Source of the DNA: Thalassospira sp.
GTDB taxonomy: Bacteria > Pseudomonadota > Alphaproteobacteria > Rhodospirillales > Thalassospiraceae
Direction of reading: 5' to 3'
NCBI RefSeq assembly: GCF_030690045.1
Contig: NZ_JAUYHK010000018.1
Coordinates: forward strand, 62,001 to 126,000
Length of the DNA stretch: 64,000 nucleotides
Shown here in pieces: positions 21,974 to 30,545 of this stretch. The notes under the pieces were generated by a model. It saw only the letters and a list, made by a program, of their open reading frames with translations. It was not told where the DNA came from and did no database searches. Every line of letters starts with the position of its first letter. The first letter of the stretch is position 1. The translations under genes and the position numbers were made by a program.

Positions 21974-22990
21974 ATGAGTCAATGTCCCGTCATTGACATC
22001 GCACAAAGAGAATTGTGGGCGCGTCGTGCAACGACGGCCGCAATTGTCATTGCCTCGACCCTGATTGCCATCAAGGCGGTCGGCTGGTTCATGACCGATT
22101 CCGTCAGTCTTTTATCCTCGATGATTGATAGCATGCTGGATGTTGGCGCGTCTGTGATCAACTTCATGGCGGTGCGCAGTGCCTGGCGTCCGGCCGACCA
22201 TGATCACCGTTTCGGGCATGGCAAGGCCGAACCGCTGGCCGGGCTGTTTCAGTCGGCCTTTATGATTGGTGCCGCCGTTCTGGTTCTGGCCGAGGCGGCA
22301 TCGCGGATCACAAACCCGCAACCCCTGAATTTCGCCGCCGAAGGTGTGTGGATCATGGGGGTGTCGCTGGTGATGACCATCGGGCTTGTGTTGTTGCAAC
22401 GCAAGGCGGTGCGCATATCGGGTTCGGTCGCGGTTGATGCCGATTCCCTGCATTACAGCGGCGATATCCTTGCCAATCTGGCGGTGATCATTGCCCTGTT
22501 GATGGGGGCATCCGGGTTTTTGTGGGCCGATCCGGTGATTGGCGGGATGGTGGCGGTGTTTTTGCTGTATTCCGCGGCACGGGTCGGGCGCAATTCGGTG
22601 TCGGTTTTGATGGACCGGGAATTGCCAATATCGGACAGCCGCCGGATTATTGAATTGTCGATGAAAAACAAATCGGTGATCGGCATTCACCGCCTGCGCA
22701 CCCGGTCGTCGGGCATTCACCGGTTTGCCGAAATTGAACTGATCATGGATGGTGGCATGTTGATGCGTGAAGCACACACGATCTGCCATCAGGTGATGGA
22801 CAGCATCCGCACCGAATATCCCGATCTGGATATCACCATCCATCCCGAACCGCCCGAAGACATCCATCTGGATGAATTCAGCGGCTATACCGAAGACCCG
22901 GAATTCTGGCATCCGGTGCGGGCCAAAAAGGCCGGGCAGGAAGATATTCCCCTGTCAAATGGCGACCCGCAACTGGTCAGCGGACGATAG
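21974..22990 (+). CDS. cation diffusion facilitator transporter (FieF-like)
   Basis: A 338-aa inner membrane Zn/Fe/Cd-proton antiporter of the CDF family. The transport site is complete: D52 and D56 in SMIDSMLD, H160 and D164 in DSLHYSGD, at the same spacing as D45/D49/H153/D157 of E. coli FieF. Six membrane helices are followed by a ferredoxin-like cytoplasmic domain with HRLRTRSSG and the His-rich dimer site. The C-terminal 35 residues extend past the usual end. AAAGG precedes the ATG. Metal choice is not certain, but the all-Asp/His DD-HD site suits Zn or Fe. Confidence 0.93.
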   Translation: MSQCPVIDIAQRELWARRATTAAIVIASTLIAIKAVGWFMTDSVSLLSSMIDSMLDVGASVINFMAVRSAWRPADHDHRFGHGKAEPLAGLFQSAFMIGAAVLVLAEAASRITNPQPLNFAAEGVWIMGVSLVMTIGLVLLQRKAVRISGSVAVDADSLHYSGDILANLAVIIALLMGASGFLWADPVIGGMVAVFLLYSAARVGRNSVSVLMDRELPISDSRRIIELSMKNKSVIGIHRLRTRSSGIHRFAEIELIMDGGMLMREAHTICHQVMDSIRTEYPDLDITIHPEPPEDIHLDEFSGYTEDPEFWHPVRAKKAGQEDIPLSNGDPQLVSGR

Positions 22991-22996
22991 ATAATA

Positions 22997-23036
22997 AAAA
23001 GGCGGAGCCCGGGAAGGGCCCCGCCTTTGTTGTTTC
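22997..23036. terminator. bidirectional terminator between CDF transporter and phoH
   Basis: A GC-rich 10-bp stem with one mismatch (23001-23010 with 23016-23025 approximately), flanked by AAAAA on the left and TTTGTTGTTT on the right, so it can end transcripts from both sides. The convergent genes end at 22990 and 23049. Confidence 0.88.
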
Positions 23037-23048
23037 GGATGGTGTCGG

Positions 23049-23813
23049 TTACAGAACCGTCAACATGCTGGCGACCAGCGGGTGACGGACGATATCCTGG
23101 TCTTTCAGGCGGACACAGGCGATGTCTTCGACATGTTCCAGACGGTCCGACATTTCCGACAGGCCGGAAAGTTCCGGCAGAAGGTCGGTCTGGTCCGGAT
23201 CGCCCGTCAGGATCATGGTGGAATTCCAGCCCAGACGTGTGACCAGCATTTTAAGCTGTCCATAGGTGCAGTTCTGGGCCTCGTCGATCACCACAAAGGC
23301 ATTGTTGAGGGTGCGGCCGCGCATATAGCCGATCGGGGCGATTTCAATGGTGCCATCCGACAGGAAGGTGCGCAGGCGTTTGGCCCCCAGACGATCATTC
23401 AGCGCATCGTAAAGCGGGCGCAGATAGGGGGCCATCTTGGCTTCGACATCGCCGGGCAAAAAGCCGATATTTTCCCCGGCCTCGACCGCCGGGCGGGCAA
23501 GGACGATGCGGCCAATATCACCATTTTCAAGGGATTCGACGGCCTTTGACACCGCGATATAGGTTTTGCCGGTCCCGGCTGGTCCCAGTGCAAGGATCAG
23601 GTTGTGGTTGTCAATGGCGTCCATCAGGGCTGCCTGATTGGCGCTTTTGGGGCGGATATGACGGCGGAAACTTTGATCGCGCTGTGCTTGCTCCTGTGGG
23701 CCAGATTTTTCAACCAATGGATGCCAGGTCGAATTGCCTTCATCAAACAGTTCGTGAACATTGGTATCTGTTTGCTGCGGACGGCTCCGACGGCGTGTTA
23801 AGCGCTTACCCAT
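23049..23813 (-). CDS. PhoH family protein
   Basis: A 254-aa P-loop protein of the PhoH family, an ATP-binding protein linked to RNA metabolism. Walker A GPAGTGKT lies at 77-84, Walker B VVIDEAQN near 168 and GDPDQTD near 195. The N-terminal 50 residues are basic and low-complexity. This is the short PhoH form, without an extra KH or PIN domain. ATG 23813 with GAGGTGATT upstream is preferred over the open frame to 23864. The 5' region holds a terminator-like hairpin and a candidate structured RNA. Confidence 0.93.
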   Translation of the reverse strand: MGKRLTRRRSRPQQTDTNVHELFDEGNSTWHPLVEKSGPQEQAQRDQSFRRHIRPKSANQAALMDAIDNHNLILALGPAGTGKTYIAVSKAVESLENGDIGRIVLARPAVEAGENIGFLPGDVEAKMAPYLRPLYDALNDRLGAKRLRTFLSDGTIEIAPIGYMRGRTLNNAFVVIDEAQNCTYGQLKMLVTRLGWNSTMILTGDPDQTDLLPELSGLSEMSDRLEHVEDIACVRLKDQDIVRHPLVASMLTVL

Positions 23814-23838
23814 CACAATCACCTCGCGGTTTGGTTGC

Positions 23839-23879
23839 CAAAAAAGCAAAACGCGCCATTCCATTCAAGGAAAGGCGCG
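23839..23879 (-). terminator. terminator-like hairpin just upstream of phoH
   Basis: Arms 23852-23857 and 23874-23879 pair perfectly (CGCGCC/GGCGCG), continued inward by TCC/GGA after one mismatch. Read leftward the tail is TTTTGCTTTTTT. Ending only 26 nt before the phoH ATG, it marks the end of an upstream transcript or an attenuator in the phoH leader. Confidence 0.75.
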
Positions 23880-24012
23880 CAGTCTGATGTCATCTTGCGA
23901 TGAAGGGGGCAGAAGGGGCTTCCACCGTCCGCCGCAGCATGTTGCATCTGCGGTCCGGGTGGTGAGAAGGTCCGATTTGTAACGCGGTTTCGCGGCACTC
24001 GTTATCCCCCTT
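23839..24012 (-). ncRNA. candidate structured small RNA upstream of phoH
   Basis: A 365-nt region (23814-24178) without a protein gene carries nested pairing on the minus strand. A 7-bp closing helix joins 24006-24012 to 23903-23909. Inside it are a 5-bp helix (23958-23962 with 23922-23926) and a 6-bp apical hairpin (23948-23953 with 23932-23937). A terminator with a T-rich tail follows at 23839-23879, 26 nt before the phoH start. The open closing-stem/bubble/apical-stem layout recalls 6S RNA, but I cannot match a known consensus. It could also be a phoH leader. Confidence 0.4.
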
Positions 24013-24178
24013 AGCGGTCCAGTTATTGACCGTACATTCGAATCGTACCCCTACATGATGTGGTTTGTCACGAGTTTTGAGGAATTATATTTATGTGAAA
24101 TCGCGAAGTGATTCTTTTCAAACACTTATATCGCATCTGCGAAGGGGGTTTTATCGGCCCGGCCCCTTTCTGTGCGGG

Positions 24179-25408
24179 TCAGACCGACGTTGCGGGCGTC
24201 CGCGTCGCGCCCGGCAGGCCAAAACTGATCACCCAGCCTACCAGCAAAAACGCCAGCGATACCAGCAAACATCCTGCCAGCCCGCCATAAAGATAGGCAA
24301 CCCCCGACAATACCGTGCCGGTCAGACGGCCAATTGCATTGGACATGTAATAAAATCCGACATTCATCGCCACCTTGTCGCCCTGGGCATAGGCAAGGAT
24401 CAGATAGGAATGCAGCGATGAATTGACAGCAAAGACAATGCCAAACACCAGCAATCCGCCCAGAACAGCAAAGCGCGGATCAAGGCCATAGAGGATTGCC
24501 CCGGCAATCGCCCCGGTGACAAGGATCAGGGCAAAAATCCAGAGCCGCGCACTGCGCCCGTCCGGGGCCTTGCGATGGCTGCGCAGGATTTTGGGTGCAC
24601 CGGCCTGAATAAAACCATAACCGATCACCCATGCCGCCATATAGCTGCCGACTTCGATGTGGCTCCATCCCATTTCAGCAGACAAAAACACCGGCAGGCC
24701 GACGACAAACCAGATATCGCGCGACCCGAACAAAAACACACGGGCGGCGGACAGGAAATTGATCTTGCGATCCTTTGAAAAAACTTCGCGGAATTTCGGT
24801 TTGGCCTTGCCCGGTGTCGGGCCCATTTCAGCGCCGAGGGCCACAGCCACGGCAATCAGGATCACGGTCAGGCCAATCGCCATCACCAGCAACGCTCCGG
24901 CAAAACCCAGCCATGCCAGTAACGCGCCGCCCATGAAAAAGCCAACCCCCTTTAGCGCATTTTTCGATCCGGTCAGCAGGGCGACCCAGCGAAACAACAC
25001 CCCCTGGGCGTCATCGGGCACCAGAATTTTAATTGCACTTTTGCTCGACATCTTGGTCAGGTCCTTGGCGACCCCCGACAGGGCCTGTAACCCCATCACC
25101 CATGCCACCGAAATCCACGGCAACCAGTCTGGCCCGGTCAGGGACAGGGCGGACAGGGCGGTGATTTGCAGGATCAGACCGGCATAAAGTGTGACCCGCA
25201 AGCCAAGGGCCGCGGCCATCCAGCCGCCAACCAGATTGGTGACAATCCCGGCAAATTCATACAGAACAAACAGCAGGGCAATTTCAAACGCCGAATAGCC
25301 CAGTGCATGAAAATGCAGCAGAACCAGCATCCGCAACGCCCCGTCGGTCAGGGTGAACCCCCAATAGGCGCTGGTGACAAGGGCGTAATTGCGAATGGCG
25401 GCGGACAT
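24179..25408 (-). CDS. arsJ: ArsJ, organoarsenical (1-arseno-3-phosphoglycerate) efflux MFS transporter
   Basis: A 409-aa major facilitator protein with about 11-12 membrane helices. The N-terminus (RNYALVTSAYWGFTLTDGALRMLVL, quoted as positions 6-30) and the segment SGVAKDLTKMSSKSAIK (about 112-128) are typical of ArsJ. In the known pathway, a dedicated GAPDH makes 1-arseno-3-phosphoglycerate from glyceraldehyde-3-phosphate and arsenate; ArsJ expels it and the ester hydrolyses outside. The GAPDH gene lies directly upstream with a 15-nt gap, which strongly supports this role. It is the last gene of the ars operon. Confidence 0.94.
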   Translation of the reverse strand: MSAAIRNYALVTSAYWGFTLTDGALRMLVLLHFHALGYSAFEIALLFVLYEFAGIVTNLVGGWMAAALGLRVTLYAGLILQITALSALSLTGPDWLPWISVAWVMGLQALSGVAKDLTKMSSKSAIKILVPDDAQGVLFRWVALLTGSKNALKGVGFFMGGALLAWLGFAGALLVMAIGLTVILIAVAVALGAEMGPTPGKAKPKFREVFSKDRKINFLSAARVFLFGSRDIWFVVGLPVFLSAEMGWSHIEVGSYMAAWVIGYGFIQAGAPKILRSHRKAPDGRSARLWIFALILVTGAIAGAILYGLDPRFAVLGGLLVFGIVFAVNSSLHSYLILAYAQGDKVAMNVGFYYMSNAIGRLTGTVLSGVAYLYGGLAGCLLVSLAFLLVGWVISFGLPGATRTPATSV

Positions 25409-25423
25409 GCTGGTTTCCAGACT

Positions 25424-26440
25424 TTAAAGACTGCGGGCGACTTTGGCGGCCAGATCAACCATGCGGCAGACATAGCCCCATTCATTGTCATACCAGGCAA
25501 GGATTTTGACCTGTCGTTTGTCGATCACCATCGTCGATTCGGCGTCAATGATTGAGGATCGCGGATCATTCAGATAATCGACACTGACCAATGGCCTTGT
25601 TTCATAGCCCAGAATGCCGACCAGATAGGTTTCGGATGCAACGCGCAGCAGGTCATTGACCTCCTCAACGCTGGTGTCGCGGGCGACTTCAAACACGCAA
25701 TCGGTCAGGGATGCATTCAACAGCGGCACCCGTACGGCAATGCCGTTCAGCTTGCCCGCCAGTTCCGGGTAAATCATCGTGATTGCGGTGGCCGATCCGG
25801 TGCTGGTCGGGATCAGCGATTGCAGGCAGGACCGCGCCCGGCGCAAATCCTTGTGCGGCAGATCGACAATCACCTGTGTATTGGTGACATCGTGAATGGT
25901 GGTGATCGACCCGTGGACAAGGCCGATTTTCTCGTGGATCACCTTGATCACCGGGGCCAGACAATTGGTGGTGCAACTGGCCGCTGTCAGCAGATGATGG
26001 GTCGCCGGATCATACAGATCGTCATTGATGCCATAAACGATGTTGAGCGCCCCTTGCTTGACCGGGGCGGCGACGATGACTTTTTTGATGCCCTGATCAA
26101 AATAGGGCTGGATCGTTTCGGGGGTTTTGAAAACGCCGGTGCATTCAAGAACCATATCGCATCCCGCCGCCATCCAGTCGGTTGCGCCCGGTGTTGTGTT
26201 GGCGGAAAATCCGATGGCATGGTCCTGATCGACGACGACTTGCCCCTTCACGCATTCGGCACGATGGTTCCAGCGGCCATGAACCGAATCAAATTCCAGC
26301 AAATGCGCCGCCGTTTCCGGGCCCCCGGCAATTTCATTGATATGGACAAATTCAATATCCGGGTGGCCCCATCCGGCGCGCAGGGCCAACCGTCCCATGC
26401 GGCCAAAGCCATTGATACCGATACGGATTTTACGGGTCAT
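25424..26440 (-). CDS. ArsJ-associated glyceraldehyde-3-phosphate dehydrogenase
   Basis: A 338-aa GAPDH. The NAD fold starts with [14 protein letters not shown], and catalytic C156 sits in ASCTTNC with H183 in [15 protein letters not shown] is near the end. Its place between acr3 (2-nt gap) and arsJ marks it as the ars-specific enzyme that uses arsenate in place of phosphate to form 1-arseno-3-phosphoglycerate. The glycolytic gapA is expected elsewhere. GGAGCCTGATC precedes the ATG. Confidence 0.95.
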   Translation of the reverse strand: MTRKIRIGINGFGRMGRLALRAGWGHPDIEFVHINEIAGGPETAAHLLEFDSVHGRWNHRAECVKGQVVVDQDHAIGFSANTTPGATDWMAAGCDMVLECTGVFKTPETIQPYFDQGIKKVIVAAPVKQGALNIVYGINDDLYDPATHHLLTAASCTTNCLAPVIKVIHEKIGLVHGSITTIHDVTNTQVIVDLPHKDLRRARSCLQSLIPTSTGSATAITMIYPELAGKLNGIAVRVPLLNASLTDCVFEVARDTSVEEVNDLLRVASETYLVGILGYETRPLVSVDYLNDPRSSIIDAESTMVIDKRQVKILAWYDNEWGYVCRMVDLAAKVARSL

Positions 26441-26442
26441 GA

Positions 26443-27510
26443 TCAGGCTCCGGTTTTTTGGGGGACGGGAAACCAGTGACGGGTGCGATTGGCAATCGCC
26501 ACCAGCGACAACATTACCGGGACTTCGACCAGGACCCCGACCACGGTGGCAAGGGCCGCGCCGGATGAAAAGCCAAACAGGCCAATGGCGGTGGCGACGG
26601 CCAGTTCAAAAAAGTTCGAGGCCCCGATCATTGCCGAGGGTGCGGCAATGCGATGTTCTACCCCCAGAATTTTATTGAGCCCATAGGCAAGGGCGGCAAT
26701 GAAATAGGTCTGCAAAATGATCGGCACCGCCAGCAGGACAATGATCATCGGTTGCGCCAGAATTTGCTGCCCCTGAAAGGCAAACAGCAAAACCAGCGTG
26801 GTCAGAAGGGCGATCAGTGACACCGGACGCAATCGGGCATCGGCCCGATGAAAGGCCGCGATGCCGCCCGACATCAATTGTCGGCGAATCAGTTGCCCGG
26901 CAATCACCGGAATGACGATAAAGGCGATGACCGAAATCGTCAGGGTTTCCCACGGCACGGTAATCGCCGAAATACCCAGCAGCAGGGCAACAATCGGCGC
27001 AAAGGCGAAAATCATCACCGTGTCATTCAGCGCGACCTGGCTTAAGGTGAAATTGGCATCCCCCTTGGTCAGATGCGACCAGACAAACACCATCGCGGTA
27101 CAGGGGGCGGCCCCCAACAGGATCAACCCGGCGATATAGCTTTCAATTTCGGTTTCCGGCAAAAACGGGCGAAACAGCCAGCCGATAAACAGCCAGCCAA
27201 GGGCGGCCATCGTAAAGGGTTTGATCAGCCAGTTGACGCCAAGGGTGACACTGATCCCGCGCCATTGGCGGCCAACTTCGTGCAAGGCGCCGAAATCCAC
27301 CTTCATCAACATCGGCACGATCATCAGCCAGATCAGAATGGTGACCGGCAGATTGATCTCATAGGCGGTCCATGACCCGATGGTCTGAAACAGACCGGGT
27401 AATGCTTGCCCCAATATGATGCCGACAACGATGCTGCCTAGAACCCAAAGGGTCAGGTAACGTTCAAAGGTTCCCAGCGGGGATGCCGCCGGTTTGGTCT
27501 GGTCTGTCAT
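26443..27510 (-). CDS. acr3: arsenite efflux permease ACR3
   Basis: A 355-aa ten-helix arsenite/proton antiporter of the ACR3 (BART) family. The conserved cysteine needed for transport, C137 in [12 protein letters not shown], and the acidic residue in [11 protein letters not shown] near residue 305 are present. It exports the arsenite produced by the adjacent ArsC. It begins 3 nt after arsC and ends 2 nt before GAPDH, so translation is probably coupled through the operon. Confidence 0.96.
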   Translation of the reverse strand: MTDQTKPAASPLGTFERYLTLWVLGSIVVGIILGQALPGLFQTIGSWTAYEINLPVTILIWLMIVPMLMKVDFGALHEVGRQWRGISVTLGVNWLIKPFTMAALGWLFIGWLFRPFLPETEIESYIAGLILLGAAPCTAMVFVWSHLTKGDANFTLSQVALNDTVMIFAFAPIVALLLGISAITVPWETLTISVIAFIVIPVIAGQLIRRQLMSGGIAAFHRADARLRPVSLIALLTTLVLLFAFQGQQILAQPMIIVLLAVPIILQTYFIAALAYGLNKILGVEHRIAAPSAMIGASNFFELAVATAIGLFGFSSGAALATVVGVLVEVPVMLSLVAIANRTRHWFPVPQKTGA

Positions 27511-27513
27511 TCT

Positions 27514-28035
27514 TCAGGCCGTTTCCTGTGTGTCGGAAAGGGTGGTCTTGCCGATATCATCCAGCTTGTGCTGCAAGGACAGACGATCCAGCGAGGCAAA
27601 GGGCAGGCTGGTGAAAATGCTGATGCGGTTTTGCATCATTCGCCATGTATCGGCAAAGGCGAGGCGGATTTCCGCCTCGGTCCCGGTGACGGATGCCGGA
27701 TCGGGCACGCCCCAATGGGCGGTCATCGGTGATCCGGGGAAAACCGGGCATCCTTCGGCGGCGGTCTGGTCGCAGACCGTAAAGATGAAATCAAACCGGA
27801 TGTCGGATTGTTCAGAATAGATTTCCATCGGTTTGGATGAGTATCTGGACGGGTCTTCGCCCAGATTGTTCAGAAGATCAACCGTGTAGGGATGCAAATT
27901 GCCGCGCGGATGCGCCCCGGCGCTATAGGCATGAAAATGATCATGCCCGTTTTTGTTCATGATTGCTTCGGCAATGATGCTGCGCGCCGAATTGCCCTGA
28001 CACAGAAACAGAACGTTATAGGTTCCACTGGCCAT
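27514..28035 (-). CDS. arsC: arsenate reductase ArsC (low-molecular-weight phosphatase type)
   Basis: A 173-aa arsenate reductase of the LMW tyrosine phosphatase fold. The oxyanion loop C12-QGNSA-R18 (CX5R) is at the N-terminus, and C88 and C96 (VCDQTAAEGC) complete the Cys relay of thioredoxin-coupled enzymes. The C-terminus is about 35 residues longer than the Staphylococcus pI258 enzyme. ATG 28035 with AAGGACAAAG upstream is used; a GTG lies one codon before. It follows arsR by 28 nt. Confidence 0.95.
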   Translation of the reverse strand: MASGTYNVLFLCQGNSARSIIAEAIMNKNGHDHFHAYSAGAHPRGNLHPYTVDLLNNLGEDPSRYSSKPMEIYSEQSDIRFDFIFTVCDQTAAEGCPVFPGSPMTAHWGVPDPASVTGTEAEIRLAFADTWRMMQNRISIFTSLPFASLDRLSLQHKLDDIGKTTLSDTQETA

Positions 28036-28063
28036 CACTTTGTCCTTTTTATGAAAAACGGGC

Positions 28064-28399
28064 CTAACAACAGGCCGTTGGTTTGTCCTGTATGGTCAGA
28101 CCGCACAGCTCCGGGCGACCCTGACAACAATCATCGGCAAGAAATCCCAGTAATTCGCGCATCGCATCGGGTGCGATAAAATAAATGATCGACCGCCCTT
28201 CGCGTCGCGACGTGATCAGCCCGGCATGGCTGAGCACCGCCAGATGCGACGACATGGTGTTATGCGGAATGGCAAGGCTGCGGGCCAGTTCACCTGCGGC
28301 CATGCCGTCCTCGCCCGCCCGCACCAACAGCCGGAACGCGGTCAGACGATGTTCCTGTGCCAGTGCCGACAGGGCGGTGATTGCGTTATTTGTTTCCAT
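28064..28399 (-). CDS. arsR: ArsR/SmtB family arsenic-responsive repressor
   Basis: A 111-aa winged-helix dimer repressor. The recognition helix is in SLAIPHNTMSSHLAVL (about 41-56). It lacks the classical helix-5 CxC; instead cysteines cluster at the C-terminus: C91, C92 and C99 (CCQGRPELC) plus terminal C110-C111. That pattern resembles the Acidithiobacillus type, where a C-terminal Cys triad binds As(III). ATG 28399 gives the family length; the longer frame to 28486 is rejected because the operator and promoter lie there. There is no Shine-Dalgarno sequence before the ATG, consistent with a leaderless or near-leaderless mRNA. Confidence 0.94.
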   Translation of the reverse strand: METNNAITALSALAQEHRLTAFRLLVRAGEDGMAAGELARSLAIPHNTMSSHLAVLSHAGLITSRREGRSIIYFIAPDAMRELLGFLADDCCQGRPELCGLTIQDKPTACC

Positions 28400-28436
28400 A
28401 TGTCGAGAATTATCGACATGTTTTCGCAAAGGCAAG
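28400..28436 (-). promoter_or_regulatory. ars promoter overlapped by a perfect dyad (ArsR operator candidate)
   Basis: A perfect 7-bp inverted repeat ATGTCGA-N6-TCGACAT lies at 28400-28419, directly next to the arsR ATG. Read leftward, GATAAT at 28409-28414 makes a good -10, with CTTGCC at 28431-28436 as -35 and a 16-nt spacer. The -10 lies inside the dyad, so bound ArsR would block RNA polymerase. Transcription would begin about 3 nt before the ATG. Inferred from sequence only. Confidence 0.7.
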
Positions 28437-28577
28437 TGACAAGTTTGTGTCAGCCCGTTTGTACCACCATGACGATTTCGATCCACGTCATGCCGGGCAT
28501 GACGAATTCAGGATGGCATCGGCGTCAAAAATCAGTACAGTGCGCGCCAAATCGAAAATCAGTTTATTGGAATGACC

Positions 28578-30173
28578 ATGTCGCCGATTGACCATCAGGT
28601 ATCGCGCCGCCGGACCTTCGCCATCATCTCGCATCCCGATGCGGGCAAAACCACCCTGACCGAAAAGCTGTTGCTGTTTGGGGGGGCCATTCAGATGGCC
28701 GGGGCCGTCAAGGCGAAAAAGGCCCAGCGCGGGGCACGGTCGGACTTTATGAAAATCGAACAGGATCGCGGGATTTCGGTTTCCTCGGCGGTGATGACGT
28801 TCGAGTTTGAAGACAATATCTTCAACCTGCTTGATACGCCGGGCCACGAGGATTTTTCCGAAGATACCTATCGCGTGCTGACGGCGGTTGACAGTGCGGT
28901 GATGGTGATCGACGCGGCCAAGGGGATCGAAACCCAGACGCGCAAGCTGTTTGAGGTCTGCCGTCTGCGCGATGTGCCGATCACGACCTTTATCAACAAG
29001 CTGGACCGCGAAACCCGCGATTTCTTTGAGTTGATGGACCAGATCGAACAGGATCTGGCGCTGGATGTCACGCCGGTGACCTGGCCGATTGGATCGGGCC
29101 GGGATTTTCGCGGCTGTTACGATCTGGTCAATGACCAGATTCTGTTTATGGAAAAGGGCGGCAATGTGATCAAGGATGCCATCCAGATTAAAGGTCTGGA
29201 TGATCCGCGCCTTGAAGAATTGATCCCCGATTATTTGTTGGCGCAATTGCGCGAGGATATCGAAATGGTGCGCGAAATGTGCCCGAAATTCGATATCGAG
29301 GCCTATCGCGAAGGCCATATGACGCCGGTGTTTTTTGGATCGGCGATCAATAATTTTGGCGTGCGTGAATTGTTGCGCGGCATTGGCGAAAATGCGCCAA
29401 CCCCGCGCCCGCAAGAAGCCGCCACCCGCCTTGTCAATGCCAACGAGCCCAAGGTATCGGGCTTTGTGTTCAAGGTGCAGGCCAATATCGACCCGCAACA
29501 TCGCGACCGCATTGCCTTTATCCGCCTGTGTTCGGGCCATTTCAAACGCGGCATGAAACTGAAACATGTGCGGGCGGGCAAGGTGATGGCGGTGCATAAC
29601 CCGATGCTGTTTTTCGCCAATGACCGAGAAATTGCCGAAGAAGCCTGGCCGGGCGATATTATCGGCATTCCCAACCACGGCACCTTGCGGATTGGCGATA
29701 CCCTGACCGAAGGCGAAGATTTGCGCTTTCGCGGGGTTCCGGCCTTTGCGCCGGAATTGCTGCAAAAGGTCCGTCTTGATGATCCGCTCAAGGGCAAACA
29801 TCTGCAACGTGCGCTTGAACAGCTTGCCGAAGAAGGTGCATCGCAGGTGTTCAAACCGATGCTGGGGGCGGACTGGATCGTTGGCGTGGTCGGGCAGCTT
29901 CAGTTTGAAGTGCTGAAAGAACGCATTTCGGCCGAATATGGCATCAAGGTCCATTTTGAACAGACCCCGGCCTATGCGGCGCGCTGGGTGGTGGGCGATG
30001 ATCCGCTGGAACTGAAAAAATTCAGCGAAACCAATCGCGGGGCACTGTTTGAAGACCATGACGGTACATTGGTCTTCATTGCCCGCAATGCGTGGCATCT
30101 GGAAACCACGCAAAAGGACTGGCCGAATTTGAAATTCGAGGCCACCCGCGAACAAAATCTGGCGGCGGCGTGA
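28578..30173 (+). CDS. prfC: peptide chain release factor 3 (RF3)
   Basis: A 531-aa translational GTPase that removes RF1/RF2 from the ribosome after termination. The G domain has SHPDAGKTT (G1), DTPGH (G3) and NKLD (G4), followed by the EF-Tu-like domain 2 and the RF3 C-terminal domain. Two ATGs lie close together (28572 and 28578); the second has GGA six bases before it and is preferred. It is divergent from the ars operon and ends in a terminator. Confidence 0.97.
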   Translation: MSPIDHQVSRRRTFAIISHPDAGKTTLTEKLLLFGGAIQMAGAVKAKKAQRGARSDFMKIEQDRGISVSSAVMTFEFEDNIFNLLDTPGHEDFSEDTYRVLTAVDSAVMVIDAAKGIETQTRKLFEVCRLRDVPITTFINKLDRETRDFFELMDQIEQDLALDVTPVTWPIGSGRDFRGCYDLVNDQILFMEKGGNVIKDAIQIKGLDDPRLEELIPDYLLAQLREDIEMVREMCPKFDIEAYREGHMTPVFFGSAINNFGVRELLRGIGENAPTPRPQEAATRLVNANEPKVSGFVFKVQANIDPQHRDRIAFIRLCSGHFKRGMKLKHVRAGKVMAVHNPMLFFANDREIAEEAWPGDIIGIPNHGTLRIGDTLTEGEDLRFRGVPAFAPELLQKVRLDDPLKGKHLQRALEQLAEEGASQVFKPMLGADWIVGVVGQLQFEVLKERISAEYGIKVHFEQTPAYAARWVVGDDPLELKKFSETNRGALFEDHDGTLVFIARNAWHLETTQKDWPNLKFEATREQNLAAA

Positions 30174-30182
30174 CAATGAAAC

Positions 30183-30214
30183 GGGCTCCGCATTCGACGG
30201 GGCCCTTTCTTTTT
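30183..30214 (+). terminator. Rho-independent terminator of prfC
   Basis: An 8-bp GC-rich stem with one G-U pair (30183-30190 with 30198-30205), a 7-nt loop and the tail TTTCTTTTT. It lies 10 nt after the prfC stop and abuts the stop of the convergent azlD gene. Confidence 0.87.
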
Positions 30215-30218
30215 GGGA

Positions 30219-30545
30219 TCAGACGATAAAATACCGCCCGGCGGCGACCAGCCCCATGCCCGTCACCATCGCCACAAACAGATTGCGGGTGACGATCATG
30301 GCAATCAGGGTGACCGCCGCCCCGGCGATGCCGATGGTGCCCGATGCCAGTGCGCTGGGCACCCAGACGGAAATCAGAACCGCGCCGGGCAATCGTTCCA
30401 GAACATGTGCCCATCGCCCGGTTTGCGGCAAACGGTCCGCCATCAAAAGCCCGCCCACGCGCATGCCATAGGTCACCGCCGCCATGCCCAGAATGGTCAG
30501 AATTGCATTGATATGAAACGTCGAAAGGCTTTCAAATACGGTCAT
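30219..30545 (-). CDS. azlD: AzlD family branched-chain amino acid export subunit
   Basis: A 108-aa hydrophobic protein with about four membrane helices, the small partner of AzlC in export of branched-chain amino acids or related compounds. Family features include the early ILGMAAVTYGMRVGG and the central LPGAVLISVWVPSAL. AAGGAGCCCAAA precedes ATG 30545, so the longer frame to 30575 is not used. The gene overlaps the end of azlC by 14 nt, indicating translational coupling. Confidence 0.9.
   Translation of the reverse strand: MTVFESLSTFHINAILTILGMAAVTYGMRVGGLLMADRLPQTGRWAHVLERLPGAVLISVWVPSALASGTIGIAGAAVTLIAMIVTRNLFVAMVTGMGLVAAGRYFIV

Noticed and set aside
24030..24050. TTCGAAT inside a short inverted repeat, resembling a tRNA T-arm
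   Set aside because: No acceptor, D or anticodon arms can be built around it, and the stem spacing does not fit a T-arm.
28488..30176. 562-codon open frame antisense to the whole of prfC
   Set aside because: The same codon-bias effect. No ribosome site, no recognisable domain, and prfC has all GTPase motifs on the other strand.
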